A stretch of 64,000 nt of DNA from Amycolatopsis sp. CA-128772 (GCF_002904295.1 NZ_PPHG01000097.1:124001-188000); one strand, 5' to 3'; positions 8,775 to 18,044 are shown, numbered from the stretch's first letter. Numbers and translations are program-made. The notes: generated by a model not told the origin, from the sequence alone.

Positions 8775-8815
8775 GCCGTCGTGAGTGAGAAACAGCGTTT
8801 CTCACTCACGACGGC
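8775..8815 (+). terminator. Perfect hairpin between binding-protein and permease genes
   Basis: A perfect 19-bp inverted repeat, 8775-8793 and 8797-8815, with a three-base AGC loop (core GTGAGTGAGAAAC / GTTTCTCACTCAC). There is no T-run after it. Placed right after the solute-binding gene, it probably causes partial termination or protects the 3' end of the upstream mRNA, so that the binding protein is made in excess of the membrane components. It may also be a dispersed intergenic repeat. Confidence 0.7.
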
Positions 8816-8837
8816 CGGCGCGCACTAGGAACTCTCG

Positions 8838-9767
8838 ATGACCCGCTACGTCCTGCGACGGCTGCTCCAGCTGATCCCGGTGTTCTTCGGCACCACGTTC
8901 CTCATCTACGTCCTGGTCTGGGCGGTGCCCGGCGACCCGTTTTCCGGCAAGTGCGGCCAGACCGCGTGCCCGGCGTCCTACATCGCCCAGATGACCGAAA
9001 AGTTCAACCTGAACGACAACCTCTTCGTCCAGTACTTCAAGTACCTCGGCAGCCTGTTCACCGGCGACTGGGGCGAAACCTTCAACGGCACGTCCGTCGG
9101 CGAGCTGATCGCCACGTCCTACCCGATCACGCTGCGCCTGGCCGTGATCGCCGTGATCATCGAAGCGGTCATCGGGCTCACCGCCGGCGTGCTGACCGGC
9201 CTGCGCGGCAAGGGTTTCCTCGACAACCTCGTGCTGGTCTCGACCACGTTCCTGATCTCGCTGCCGGTGTTCGTCACCGCGATCGTGCTGCAGCTGGCCC
9301 TGGGTGCCAACGGCCTCGGCTGGATCGAAGCGAGCGTGTCGGACAACCCCAGCGTCGGCGAGCTCATCGTGCCCGGCCTCGCGCTCGGCAGCCTGTCCAT
9401 GGCCTACGTCGCCCGGCTGGCGCGCACGAGCATCGCCGAGAACCGCCGCGCCGACTACGTCCGGACGGCCATCGCGAAGGGCCAGCCGCAGAGCCGGGTC
9501 GTGCTCGTCCACCTGCTGCGCAACTCGGTGATCCCGGTGCTGACGTTCCTCGGCACCGACCTCGGCGCCCTGATGGGCGGCGCGATCGTCACCGAAGGCG
9601 TGTTCAACATCAACGGCCTTGGCGGGCTCATCTTCCGCGGCATCCAGAACCGGGAGAGCGCGACCGTCGTCGGCGTGGTCGTCCTGCTGGTGGTGGTGTA
9701 CCTGCTGATGAGCCTGGTCGTCGACCTGCTCTACGCCGTTCTCGACCCGAGGATCCGCTATGACTGA
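8838..9767 (+). CDS. ABC peptide transporter permease (OppB/DppB type)
   Basis: A 309-residue inner-membrane permease, first of the two transmembrane subunits. The N-terminus MTRYVLRRLLQLIPVFFGTT is the family signature, followed by about six transmembrane helices and the EAA loop near RTAIAKGQPQSRVVLVHLLRNS (residues about 212-232), which docks on the ATPases. Begins with ATG 8838 behind a TAGGA site and overlaps the next permease gene by eight bases. The substrate is presumed to be peptides from the family and from the OppA-like protein encoded upstream. Confidence 0.92.
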   Translation: MTRYVLRRLLQLIPVFFGTTFLIYVLVWAVPGDPFSGKCGQTACPASYIAQMTEKFNLNDNLFVQYFKYLGSLFTGDWGETFNGTSVGELIATSYPITLRLAVIAVIIEAVIGLTAGVLTGLRGKGFLDNLVLVSTTFLISLPVFVTAIVLQLALGANGLGWIEASVSDNPSVGELIVPGLALGSLSMAYVARLARTSIAENRRADYVRTAIAKGQPQSRVVLVHLLRNSVIPVLTFLGTDLGALMGGAIVTEGVFNINGLGGLIFRGIQNRESATVVGVVVLLVVVYLLMSLVVDLLYAVLDPRIRYD

Positions 9768-10713
9768 CCCGAACCTGGTGGGCGGCGGCGGGGCCGACGC
9801 GGCCGAACTGTCCCGTGTGGACGATTCCGCCACCGGCCCGCAGAAACCCCGCAGCCTGTGGAGCGACGCCTGGCGCCAGCTGCGGCGCAAGCCGGCCGTC
9901 ATCGCCTCGGCGGTGATCATCCTGTTCATCCTGCTGGTCGCGATCGCGCCCGGCCTGTTCACCTCCCGCGACCCGGGCTTCAGCGACCTCCTGCACGCCA
10001 ACGAAGGCCCGTCCGCGGACGCCTGGTTCGGCTACGACAACCAGGGCCAGGACGTCTACGTCCGCACGATCTACGGCGCCCGCGCGTCGGTGCTGGTCGG
10101 GTTGTTCTCCACGGCGCTGACCGTCCTCTTCGGCTCGGTGGTCGGCATCCTCGCCGGCTACTACGGCCGGATCGTCGACAGCCTGCTGTCGCGCTTCGGC
10201 GACATCTTCGCCGGCCTGCCGTTCGTGCTCGGCGCGATCGTCATCCTGACCACGTTCAACGCGCCCGGGACGAGTCCCGGCGCGGTCACGATCGTCGTGC
10301 AGGTGGTCTGCTCGATCGCCGTGCTGAGCTGGCCGGTCGCGATGCGGATCATGCGCTCGGCGACGCTGGTGGCCAAGCAGCTCGACTACGTCAAGGCCGC
10401 GCGCGGCCTCGGCGCGAGCACCCCGCGGATCATCTTCCGGCACCTGCTGCCGAACACCATCGCGCCGGTGCTGGTGTACGCCACCATCGCGCTCGGCGCG
10501 TTCATCGGCGCCGAGGCGACCCTGGCCTACCTCGGCATCGGCGTGCGCGCGCCGGTGCTCTCGTGGGGCGTGCTGATCGCCGACTCGCGGGACTACTTCC
10601 GGAACGACCCGCACATGCTGCTGTTCCCCGGCGCCTTCGTCACCCTGACCGTGCTGGCCTTCGTGATGCTGGGTGACGGCATCCGCGATGCGCTCGATCC
10701 GAAGTCGAGGTAG
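9760..10713 (+). CDS. ABC peptide transporter permease (OppC/DppC type)
   Basis: A 317-residue second permease. A polar N-terminal extension of about 40 residues precedes the DUF-type OppC N-terminal helix (PAVIASAVIILFILLVAIAP); a periplasmic segment with GYDNQGQDVYVRTIYGARAS matches the conserved GTDxxGRDvxSR-like region of OppC; the EAA loop is at KAARGLGASTPRIIFRHLLPN. ATG 9760 overlaps the end of the preceding permease gene, indicating translational coupling. Five bases separate its stop from the first ATPase gene. Confidence 0.92.
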   Translation: MTDPNLVGGGGADAAELSRVDDSATGPQKPRSLWSDAWRQLRRKPAVIASAVIILFILLVAIAPGLFTSRDPGFSDLLHANEGPSADAWFGYDNQGQDVYVRTIYGARASVLVGLFSTALTVLFGSVVGILAGYYGRIVDSLLSRFGDIFAGLPFVLGAIVILTTFNAPGTSPGAVTIVVQVVCSIAVLSWPVAMRIMRSATLVAKQLDYVKAARGLGASTPRIIFRHLLPNTIAPVLVYATIALGAFIGAEATLAYLGIGVRAPVLSWGVLIADSRDYFRNDPHMLLFPGAFVTLTVLAFVMLGDGIRDALDPKSR

Positions 10714-10718
10714 CTCCC

Positions 10719-11714
10719 TTGTCCGACAACGAACTGCTCCTCGAGGTCGAGGACGTGCACGTCGAGTTCCGGACGTCCGACGGCGTGGCGAACGTGCTCA
10801 ACGGCGTCAGCTACTCGGTGCACGCGGGCGAAACCCTGGCCGTGCTCGGGGAATCCGGCTCCGGCAAGAGCGTCACCGCCCAGACCGTGATGGGGATCCT
10901 CGACATGCCGCCCGGCGTGATCACCGCCGGCGCCGTGCGCTGGCGCGGCGAGAACCTCCTGACGGCGACCGAGGAACGCCGCCGCGAGGTGCGCGGCAGC
11001 GAGATCGCGATGATCTTCCAGGACGCGCTGTCCGCGCTGAACCCGGTGTTCACCGTGGGGTTCCAGATCGAGGAACAGCTGCGCGTCCGGCTCGGGATGT
11101 CCAAGAAGGACGCCCGGAAGCGGGCGATCGAACTGCTCGACACCGTCCGCATCCCCGCCGCCGAGCGCCGGATCAAGGACTACCCGCACCAGTTCTCCGG
11201 CGGCATGCGCCAGCGCGCGATGATCGCGATGTCGCTGGCGCTCGACCCGGACCTGCTCATCGCGGACGAGCCGACCACCGCCCTCGACGTCACGGTGCAG
11301 GCCCAGATCATGGACCTGCTGCACGAGATCCAGGCCGAACGCCGGATGGGGCTCGTCCTGATCACCCACGACCTGGGGGTGGTCGCCGAGGTCGCCGACC
11401 GGATCGCGGTGATGTACGCGGGCCGGATCGTCGAGCAGGCCGACGCCGTCGAGCTGTTCCGCTCGCCGGGCCACCCGTACACCGCCGCGCTGATGGATTC
11501 CCTGCCCCGGCTCGACCTCAAAGGACAGACCCTGGAAACCATCAAGGGCCTGCCGCCCAGCCTCCTGCACATCCCGCCGGGCTGCCCGTTCCACCCGCGG
11601 TGCAAGCGGGCCGAGGCCCGGTGCAGCGTCGACGTCCCGCCGCAGCACGCGATCGGCTTCGGCCGCACCAGCGCGTGCCACTTCGCCGAAGAGGTGGTGA
11701 GCTCCCGTGCCTGA
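10719..11714 (+). CDS. ABC peptide transporter ATP-binding protein (OppD/DppD type)
   Basis: A 331-residue ATPase with TTG start (10719). Walker A is GESGSGKSV, the signature motif is FSGGMRQRA, Walker B is LLIADEPTTALD and the switch His is in LVLITHDLGVVAEV. The C-terminal oligopeptide/dipeptide transporter domain is present, with the GCPFHPRCKRAEARC Cys cluster that in homologues binds an iron-sulfur cluster or stabilises the dimer. Works as a heterodimer with the next gene, whose start lies inside this reading frame's last codons. Confidence 0.94.
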   Translation: MSDNELLLEVEDVHVEFRTSDGVANVLNGVSYSVHAGETLAVLGESGSGKSVTAQTVMGILDMPPGVITAGAVRWRGENLLTATEERRREVRGSEIAMIFQDALSALNPVFTVGFQIEEQLRVRLGMSKKDARKRAIELLDTVRIPAAERRIKDYPHQFSGGMRQRAMIAMSLALDPDLLIADEPTTALDVTVQAQIMDLLHEIQAERRMGLVLITHDLGVVAEVADRIAVMYAGRIVEQADAVELFRSPGHPYTAALMDSLPRLDLKGQTLETIKGLPPSLLHIPPGCPFHPRCKRAEARCSVDVPPQHAIGFGRTSACHFAEEVVSSRA

Positions 11715-12705
11715 CCCGATCCTTTCGGTCACCGACCTGAAGAAGTACTTCCCGGTCCGCACCGGCATCCTGTTCAAGAAGACGATCGGCCAGGTCAAGG
11801 CGGTCGACGGCGTCTCGTTCGACCTGATGCCGGGCGAGACGCTCGGCGTCGTCGGCGAGTCCGGTTGCGGCAAGTCGACGCTCGCCCAGGTCCTGATGCG
11901 CCTGGAGGAACCGACCGGCGGCACCGCGCGGTTCGAGGGCCGCGACATCTTCGCGATGCGCGGCGCCGAACTGCGGAAGCTGCGCCGCGAGATCCAGATC
12001 GTGCTGCAGGACCCGTACACCTCGCTCAACCCGCGGATGACCGTCGGCGACATCGTCGGCGAGCCGTTCGAGATCCACGCCGACGTCGCGCCCAAGGGGT
12101 CGCGGGCGGGCAAGGTGCGCGAGCTGCTGGAGGTGGTCGGGCTCAACCCCGAGCACCTCAACCGCTACCCGCACCAGTTCTCCGGCGGCCAGCGCCAGCG
12201 CATCGGCATCGCGCGGGCGCTCGCGCTGCGGCCCAAGGTGATCATCTGCGACGAGCCGGTGTCCGCATTGGACGTCTCGATCCAGGCGCAGGTGATGAAC
12301 CTGCTCGGCGAGCTGCAGGGCGAGTTCGGCCTGTCGTACGTCTTCATCGCGCACGACCTTTCGGTGGTGCGGCACCTGTCCAACCGGGTCGCGGTGATGT
12401 ACCTCGGCAAGATCGTCGAGCTCGGCACCGACGAGGAGATCTACGAACGCCCGTCGCACCCGTACACCCAGGCGCTGCTGTCGGCGGTCCCGGTGGCGGA
12501 CCCGTCCGTGCGCGGGCGCCGCCAGGTGATCCGGCTGACCGGCGACGTGCCCAGCCCGCTGGATCCCCCGTCCGGGTGCCGGTTCCGCACGCGGTGCTGG
12601 AAGGCGGAGGACCGGTGCGCGACGGAGGTGCCGGAGCTGGTGCCCCGGACGGACGGGCACTTGTCAGCTTGTCACTTCGCCGAGCAGAAGTCGGTTGTTC
12701 CATAA
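11707..12705 (+). CDS. ABC peptide transporter ATP-binding protein (OppF/DppF type)
   Basis: A 332-residue ATPase, GTG start overlapping the preceding gene by eight bases. Walker A GESGCGKST, signature FSGGQRQRIGIARAL, Walker B VIICDEPVSALD and switch IAHDLSVVRHL are all intact, and the C-terminal CRFRTRCWKAEDRC cluster matches the oligopeptide-transporter C-terminal domain. Last gene of the importer operon; a separate promoter region of about 75 bases precedes the downstream protease gene. Confidence 0.94.
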   Translation: MPDPILSVTDLKKYFPVRTGILFKKTIGQVKAVDGVSFDLMPGETLGVVGESGCGKSTLAQVLMRLEEPTGGTARFEGRDIFAMRGAELRKLRREIQIVLQDPYTSLNPRMTVGDIVGEPFEIHADVAPKGSRAGKVRELLEVVGLNPEHLNRYPHQFSGGQRQRIGIARALALRPKVIICDEPVSALDVSIQAQVMNLLGELQGEFGLSYVFIAHDLSVVRHLSNRVAVMYLGKIVELGTDEEIYERPSHPYTQALLSAVPVADPSVRGRRQVIRLTGDVPSPLDPPSGCRFRTRCWKAEDRCATEVPELVPRTDGHLSACHFAEQKSVVP

Positions 12706-12779
12706 CGTACGTTTGGCCGTTGTACCCGCAATGTCCGGTCTATACGGTGCAGGAACCGCATTCCGCGAGGAGGAGAAAC

Positions 12780-14501
12780 GTGAAGAGACCCAGGCTCATG
12801 GCCGCGGTGCTGGCCGTGCCGCTGTTCGGCGCGGTTTCCGCGGTCGCGGTCCCGGCCGCGTCGGCGCAGCCCGCGCTGTCCGGCCCGGCGACCGAATTCA
12901 CCGTGCTCGCCAAGGACGTCCAGAGCATCGCGACCGCGCAGCAGGCGATCAAGGCCGCGGGCGGCACGGTCCTGGAGACCAACACCGCCGTCGGCCTCAT
13001 CAAGGCCAGCGCGCCGGCCACCGGCTTCACCGAGCGCGTTTCCACGAACCGCGCCGTGTTCGGGGCGGCCAAGGCGCAGGTCATCGGCTCGGTGCCGAAG
13101 AACGGCAAGAAGACCAAGAACGACAACGTCGAAAAGGAAGGCCGCGGCGCCGCTTCCAAGAAGGCCGCCGCCAACAAGGCCGTCGGGATGGACCCGCTGG
13201 ACGACCAGCTCTGGGGCCTCAAGTCCGTTCGCTCGGACCTCTCGCGCACCAAGCAGCCGGGCAGCAAGCAGGTCAAGGTCGGCGTCATCGACACCGGCAT
13301 CGACGGCACGCACCCGGACATCGCGCCGAACTTCGACGCGGCCGACTCGCGCAACTTCACCCGCGACATCCCCACCGACGTCAACGGCGTCGAGGTCGAC
13401 GGCCCCTGCGAGTTCCGCGGCTGCGTCGACCCGGTCAACCACGACGACGGCGGCCACGGCACGCACGTCGCCGGCACCATCGCCGCGGCCGCCAACGGCT
13501 TCGGCGTCTCCGGTGTCGCGCCGAACGTGACGCTGGTGAACATCCGCGCCGGCCAGGACTCGGGTTACTTCTTCCTGCAGCCGACCGTCGACGCGCTGAC
13601 CTACGCCGGCGACGCGGGCATCGACGTCGTCAACATGAGCTTCTACACGGATCCCTGGCTGTACAACTGTTCCGCGAACCCGGCGGATTCGCCCGCCGAG
13701 CAGGCGGAGCAGCGCACGATCATCGAGGCGACGCAGCGGGCGCTGAACTACGCGCACCACAAGGGCGTCACGATGGTGGTCGCGCTGGGCAACCAGCACA
13801 CCGACCTCGGTGCGCCGCAGCCGGACACCACGAGCCCCGACTACCCGGCGAACAGCACCCACCCGCGCACGGTGGACAACAGTTCGTGCCTGAACCTGCC
13901 GGTCGAGGGCAACCACACGATCGGCGTGAGCTCGTTCGGCCCGTCGCAGAAGAAGGCGGACTACTCGAACTACGGCCTCGAGCAGATCTCGGTGTCGGCG
14001 CCCGGCGGCTTCTTCCGCGACGGCTTCGGCACGCCGTGGTACCGCACGGTGGAGAACGAGATCCTTTCGACGTACCCGAAGAACGTCGGCATCGCCGAGG
14101 GCAACATCGACGCGGACGGCAACATCACCGAAGCGGGCCTGACGGCGGGCGTCAAGAAGGCGACCGCCCCCGACGGCCGCGTCGGCTACTACCAGTGGCT
14201 GCAGGGCACGTCGATGGCGACCCCGCACGCGACCGGCGTCGCGGCGCTGATCATCTCCCAGTACGGCAAGAAGTCGCACGGCGAGTTCGGCCTGGACCCG
14301 GACAAGGTCCAGCGCGTCCTCGAAGGCACGGCGGCGAAGATCGCCTGCCCGGTGCCCCGCACGGTGGACTACCTGAAGGAGGGCCGCGACGCGACGTTCA
14401 CGGCCACCTGCGAAGGTGACCCGTCGTTCAACGGCTTCTACGGCCACGGCGCGGTCGACGCCTACGCGGCGGTGACGCGCGGTTCGCAGTACCTGAAGTA
14501 A
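12780..14501 (+). CDS. Secreted subtilisin-like serine protease (S8 family)
   Basis: A 573-residue exported protease. GTG 12780 follows a very strong GAGGAGGAG site. Signal peptide at residues 1-29 (cleavage probably after ASA); pro-region about 30-140 with a Lys-rich segment; catalytic domain about 145-560. The triad is visible: Asp171 in VIDTGIDGTHPD, His226 in HGTHVAG, Ser478 in GTSMATPHATG, with oxyanion Asn338 in VALGNQ. It probably degrades extracellular protein, supplying peptides to the importer encoded just upstream (inference). A strong terminator follows. Confidence 0.94.
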   Translation: MKRPRLMAAVLAVPLFGAVSAVAVPAASAQPALSGPATEFTVLAKDVQSIATAQQAIKAAGGTVLETNTAVGLIKASAPATGFTERVSTNRAVFGAAKAQVIGSVPKNGKKTKNDNVEKEGRGAASKKAAANKAVGMDPLDDQLWGLKSVRSDLSRTKQPGSKQVKVGVIDTGIDGTHPDIAPNFDAADSRNFTRDIPTDVNGVEVDGPCEFRGCVDPVNHDDGGHGTHVAGTIAAAANGFGVSGVAPNVTLVNIRAGQDSGYFFLQPTVDALTYAGDAGIDVVNMSFYTDPWLYNCSANPADSPAEQAEQRTIIEATQRALNYAHHKGVTMVVALGNQHTDLGAPQPDTTSPDYPANSTHPRTVDNSSCLNLPVEGNHTIGVSSFGPSQKKADYSNYGLEQISVSAPGGFFRDGFGTPWYRTVENEILSTYPKNVGIAEGNIDADGNITEAGLTAGVKKATAPDGRVGYYQWLQGTSMATPHATGVAALIISQYGKKSHGEFGLDPDKVQRVLEGTAAKIACPVPRTVDYLKEGRDATFTATCEGDPSFNGFYGHGAVDAYAAVTRGSQYLK

Positions 14502-14511
14502 GGTCGGCCGG

Positions 14512-14543
14512 AACGGCCCACCCCCGCCGGGGTGGGCCGTTTT
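14512..14543 (+). terminator. Rho-independent terminator after the subtilase gene
   Basis: Arms AACGGCCCACCCC (14512-14524) and GGGGTGGGCCGTT (14529-14541) pair perfectly over 13 bp with a CGCC loop, and the downstream arm runs into TTTT. It ends the protease transcript 11 bases after the stop codon. Confidence 0.9.
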
Positions 14544-14564
14544 CCGTGTGAGGGGGGCATGGGG

Positions 14565-14943
14565 ATGGATCCGGGGGAACTGCGGACCACGGTGCTGGCC
14601 GCGCTGCACGGGTTCTACTCGCCGATGCTGCTCGACGACCTCGTCATGGTGCTGTTCCTGCAGTACGGCCTGGACGTCGGTGAGGAAACCCTGGCGGAGC
14701 CGGCGGCCGCGGACCGCGCGGACTTCGCCGCCGGGGTCGAGCGGCCGGTCTGGCTCTGCCCCGCACTGGAGTACCGGGACGGCGGACGACGAGGGGGACG
14801 ACCCGCCCGACGAGCTCGACATCCGGTGGATGGTCGCCGAGAACCGGTACACGGAGCTGCGGCGGCACGAGGCTCTCGCGGAGGTCGGCGCCATCCGTGC
14901 GCTCGAAGCGCTGGCGCTGCCCGAACGCTATTACGGCACCTAG
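14565..14943 (+). pseudogene. Conserved-looking small gene broken by a one-base frameshift
   Basis: From ATG 14565 (AGGGGGG site eight bases upstream) the frame reads a normal-looking acidic/hydrophobic protein, with segments HGFYSPMLLDDLVMVLFLQY and VERPVWLCPALEY, until about 14780. There it becomes Arg/Gly-rich nonsense. The next frame takes over with ADDEGDDPPDELDIRWMVAE and ends at LALPERYYGT, stop 14943. One extra base in the GGGACGGCGG tract explains the break. Either a real inactivation or a sequencing error; corrected length about 126 residues. The family is not recognised. Confidence 0.7.
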
Positions 14944-14997
14944 GCAACCTCCGGGTGCGGCCGTGCGTGTACCCGGTGACCGAGGGGGGCACTGGAC

Positions 14998-15741
14998 GTG
15001 CGTGAGCCGGCGTTGCCGGTGGACCCGGGACTGCCCGGCGAGCCGACGTTGCCCGACGTCGGCCGCACGCAGGCCTGGCTGGCCCGCCGCGGGGTGGCGG
15101 TGTGGCTGCCGGCGCGGCTGCTCGCCCTGCGCATCGGCGCGCGCGGGTTCGCGACCCGTGGGGCGCCGCGGTACCTGATCGTCGTCGCGTGCTTGTGGTG
15201 GTTCGGCGGCGTCCTGTTCCACGCGGTGGAGCTGCCGGGCCGGGCCGCGGTCACCGCGCTGCTCGTCGCCCTGTACCTGGTGCTGCGCCTGCGCCGGGTG
15301 CAGGCCGCCGACGAGGTCGCCGAGCGCCTCGCGGGCACCGGGCGCCCGCCCGCCCCCGGCGTGGCGGCGAAGCAGATCGGCTGGTGGTACCTGGTTTCGG
15401 CGGCGGTCACGTTCGCCGGCGGGGCGTTCGCGCCGGCCGTGGGCGCCGGGGCGGCCGCGCTGGTGCTCGCCCGGGCCTTCCGCGCGCCGGTGATCGCTGA
15501 GGACGAGGCGTCGCGGCAGGCCGACGAGGTGCTGCGCGCGGAAGACGTCCACCGGTTCGCGCCCTGTGCGGTGTACGCGTTCCTCGCGATGCCGGTGTTC
15601 GTGGTCGACTGGGCGGTTCCGGGCGCGCTGGGGTGGTGGGCGCTGGCGTACCTGGTGGCCGTGGCCGGAATGCAGCTGACCGGCTGGCTGCTGCTCCGCC
15701 GCCGGTACCGCCGGCTGCCGCCCGGGTACTACGGCCGATGA
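14998..15741 (+). CDS. Multi-pass membrane protein, tandem paralog 1
   Basis: A 247-residue membrane protein of unknown function with GTG start. The soluble N-terminus (about 1-55) contains TQAWLARRGVAVWLPARLL; about five to six hydrophobic segments follow, and it ends with RRRYRRLPPGYYGR. The next gene encodes a clear paralog with the same start (TRTWLARRGIKVQWPTRLL), the same internal IAEDEAS motif and the same end (SRRYRTLPPGTYG), so this is a tandem duplication. Its stop overlaps the paralog's ATG, so the two are probably translated together as a heteromer (inference). Confidence 0.8.
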   Translation: MREPALPVDPGLPGEPTLPDVGRTQAWLARRGVAVWLPARLLALRIGARGFATRGAPRYLIVVACLWWFGGVLFHAVELPGRAAVTALLVALYLVLRLRRVQAADEVAERLAGTGRPPAPGVAAKQIGWWYLVSAAVTFAGGAFAPAVGAGAAALVLARAFRAPVIAEDEASRQADEVLRAEDVHRFAPCAVYAFLAMPVFVVDWAVPGALGWWALAYLVAVAGMQLTGWLLLRRRYRRLPPGYYGR

Positions 15742-16505
15742 GGGGCACGGACCAGCCGACGGTCGCCGAAGTCACCCTGACGAGGACTTGGCTCGCGCGG
15801 CGCGGCATCAAGGTGCAGTGGCCGACGCGGCTGCTGGCGCTGCGCGTCGGCTCCCGCGAGCAGGCCCAGCGGACGAACGCGGTGTACGGCATCTTCGTGG
15901 GCTTGGTCTGGGCGGTCATCGTCCTGCCACCGGTGCCGGTGCCGGCCAAGTTCGTGCTGGTCAGCGTGGTCTTCACGGGGCACCCGATGCTGCAGTGGCG
16001 CCGCGTCCGCGCCCGCGAACGCCTCGCCGCCCGCCTGGCACCCCCGGGCCCCCGCCTCCCGTGGCGGGTGGCGGCGGCCCAGGTGGGCTGGTGGAACGTG
16101 ACATCGGTGCTGATCACGTACGGCGGCGGCGTGGTGCTGTGCGCCGCCCGGTTCGCGACGAGCCCACCGGCGGCCGCGGGCTGGGCGGTGGCGTTGGCGC
16201 TCGGAGCCGCCGGAACGGTCCTGGTGCTCGGCCCGGTCCTGCGCAACCCGGTGATCGCCGAGGACGAGGCATCCCTGGCCGTCGACGCGGCGTTGCGCGC
16301 GTACGACGCCCTGGTGTTCGCCCCGGCGGCGGTGCTCACCCTTCTGGCCTGGATCGACCTCGACGCCACCTGGCCGGCGATGCCCCCGTGGTTCCCGGTG
16401 CGGGTGGCGTACATCGTGCTGGCCGTCGGGACGTTGCTCGCGGGGCGGTTCAGCCGCCGGTACCGGACCCTGCCGCCGGGGACTTACGGCACGGCGGCCG
16501 GCTGA
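15738..16505 (+). CDS. Multi-pass membrane protein, tandem paralog 2
   Basis: A 255-residue paralog of the preceding protein. The start is placed at ATG 15738 because it overlaps the upstream stop (ATGA), the layout expected for coupling; the longer in-frame form would overlap the first gene by more than 100 bases. Hydrophobic segments lie at about 55-85, 120-150, 150-175 and 195-240; the shared motif VIAEDEASLAVDAALRAYD lies between membrane segments. No enzymatic motif is seen. The gene converges on the S10 peptidase gene with a hairpin between them. Confidence 0.8.
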   Translation: MRGTDQPTVAEVTLTRTWLARRGIKVQWPTRLLALRVGSREQAQRTNAVYGIFVGLVWAVIVLPPVPVPAKFVLVSVVFTGHPMLQWRRVRARERLAARLAPPGPRLPWRVAAAQVGWWNVTSVLITYGGGVVLCAARFATSPPAAAGWAVALALGAAGTVLVLGPVLRNPVIAEDEASLAVDAALRAYDALVFAPAAVLTLLAWIDLDATWPAMPPWFPVRVAYIVLAVGTLLAGRFSRRYRTLPPGTYGTAAG

Positions 16506-16549
16506 GGGCGGTGGTGACAGGCGAACCCGGCACCACCGCCGGCCTCAGC
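16501..16549. terminator. Bidirectional terminator hairpin between convergent genes
   Basis: GCTGAGG (16501-16507) pairs with CCTCAGC (16543-16549), and GCGGTGGTG (16508-16516) pairs with CACCACCGC (16531-16539), leaving a three-base bulge and a 14-base loop. The structure overlaps the stop codons of both convergent genes and would act for both strands. Confidence 0.75.
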
Positions 16550-18044
16550 GGTTCGACGCCCGCTTGACGAACTTCGCCAGGTCCTTCGACTGCTGCACCC
16601 GGGTCGGCTCGTGGACGTACATCATGTGGCCCGCCGGGTAGTACGCCGTGTCGATGTTCTCCCGCAGTTCCTCCGGGATCTGCAAGTGAGCCAGCACGTG
16701 CTCCGCCGCGAAGTACGCCGTTGCGCCGTCGTAGTGGCCGAAAGCCACGTGGACGTGGAGGTGCGGGTTCGCGCGCATCGCCGCGCTCACCGAGTCGACC
16801 ACCGATACCGAACGGCCCTCGAAGTCCTTGTACGACCACGCCTTGAACGTGTCCTCGCTGATGATCTCGTACGGCAGGTCGTTCTCGTAGCCAAGCTCGG
16901 CCCGCACGTAGTGGTTGAACGCCGCCGCGTAGGCGCCGACCACCCGGGAGATCGACGGGTCGTCGCTCATGTGCTCGCGGCCGCCGTCCGGCTCCCACGT
17001 CGTGAAGCGGCCGTCCATCCGGCCGACCGCCAGGCCGCGGTCGCGCAGCAGCTCGGTGAAGAACCGGACGTGCTCGATCCGCAGGTTCACGCGGTCCACA
17101 TAGGACTCGCTCAGCCCGGTCAGCGAAGCCAGCGTGGCCACCGCCTCCGCGCGGTCCTGTGTGGACAACCGGGCGCCGCGGGCCAGGGCCCACGGCAGGT
17201 CCTTCGCCGCGAAGTCCTCGGCGTCGGCGAGGACGTCGTCGAGCGGGCGCTCGCCGTGCAGGCCGTGGTAGTGCGCGATCGCCGCGTACGTCGGCACGTA
17301 CAGCGAGTAGGGGAGGTCGTTGCCCTCGGTGAACCGCAGCGTGCCCAGGTCGAGCACGGACGAGATGAGCAGCAGGCCGTTCAGGTACAGCCCGTGCCGG
17401 TCCTGCAGGTGCGCGGCCAGCCCGGCGGCGCGCAGCGTGCCGTAGGACTCGCCGGCCAGGAACTTCGGCGACAGCCAGCGCTGGTGCCGCGACACCCACA
17501 GCCGGATGACCTCGCCGACGGACTCGATGTCGCCCTTGAAGCCGTGGAAGTCCTTGGTCTCCTCGCCGCCCGCGACGCGCGAGTAGCCGGTCGACACCGG
17601 GTCGATGAACACCAGGTCGCTGTGCGCCAGCAACGTCTCGGGGTTGTCGGCCAGCCCGTACGGCGGCGGCACGAGGTCGCCGACGTCGCCCGACAGCACC
17701 CGGCGCGGCCCCAGCAGGCCCATGTGCAGCCAGATGCTCGACGACCCGGGCCCGCCGTTGAAGGCGAACGTGACCGGCCGCGAACCCGGGTCGGCGTCGT
17801 CGAGGGTGTAGGAGGTGACGAACACCTCCGCCTTCGCCTTGAAGCCCTCGGACTTGCCGTCCTTGACGATCTCCTTGCGGAGGACGAGCCGCCCCGCCTT
17901 CGCCGTGTACGCGAGCTTCTTCCGCTTCACGGTCAGGGTGTGCTGGGTGGTGACGATGTCGTCGGTCGGCTCGGCCGGGATCTCGGTCGTTTCCGACGGA
18001 GATCCAGCCTTCTCGGGAGCCTCTTCGGGGGTCGTGTCCGCCAT
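16545..18044 (-). CDS. Serine carboxypeptidase-like S10 family peptidase
   Basis: A 499-residue alpha/beta-hydrolase peptidase of family S10, lacking an obvious signal peptide. The oxyanion motif FNGGPGSSS is at about 96-103, the nucleophile is Ser200 in AGESYGT, the probable Asp is D439 in HYDGAT and the His is H473 in YPAGHMMY. S10 enzymes release C-terminal residues at acidic pH; actinobacterial members of this type are mostly uncharacterised. Start ATG 18044 yields an acidic N-terminus. Divergent from the glycosylase gene with 48 bases between starts. Confidence 0.9.
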   Translation of the reverse strand: MADTTPEEAPEKAGSPSETTEIPAEPTDDIVTTQHTLTVKRKKLAYTAKAGRLVLRKEIVKDGKSEGFKAKAEVFVTSYTLDDADPGSRPVTFAFNGGPGSSSIWLHMGLLGPRRVLSGDVGDLVPPPYGLADNPETLLAHSDLVFIDPVSTGYSRVAGGEETKDFHGFKGDIESVGEVIRLWVSRHQRWLSPKFLAGESYGTLRAAGLAAHLQDRHGLYLNGLLLISSVLDLGTLRFTEGNDLPYSLYVPTYAAIAHYHGLHGERPLDDVLADAEDFAAKDLPWALARGARLSTQDRAEAVATLASLTGLSESYVDRVNLRIEHVRFFTELLRDRGLAVGRMDGRFTTWEPDGGREHMSDDPSISRVVGAYAAAFNHYVRAELGYENDLPYEIISEDTFKAWSYKDFEGRSVSVVDSVSAAMRANPHLHVHVAFGHYDGATAYFAAEHVLAHLQIPEELRENIDTAYYPAGHMMYVHEPTRVQQSKDLAKFVKRASNR

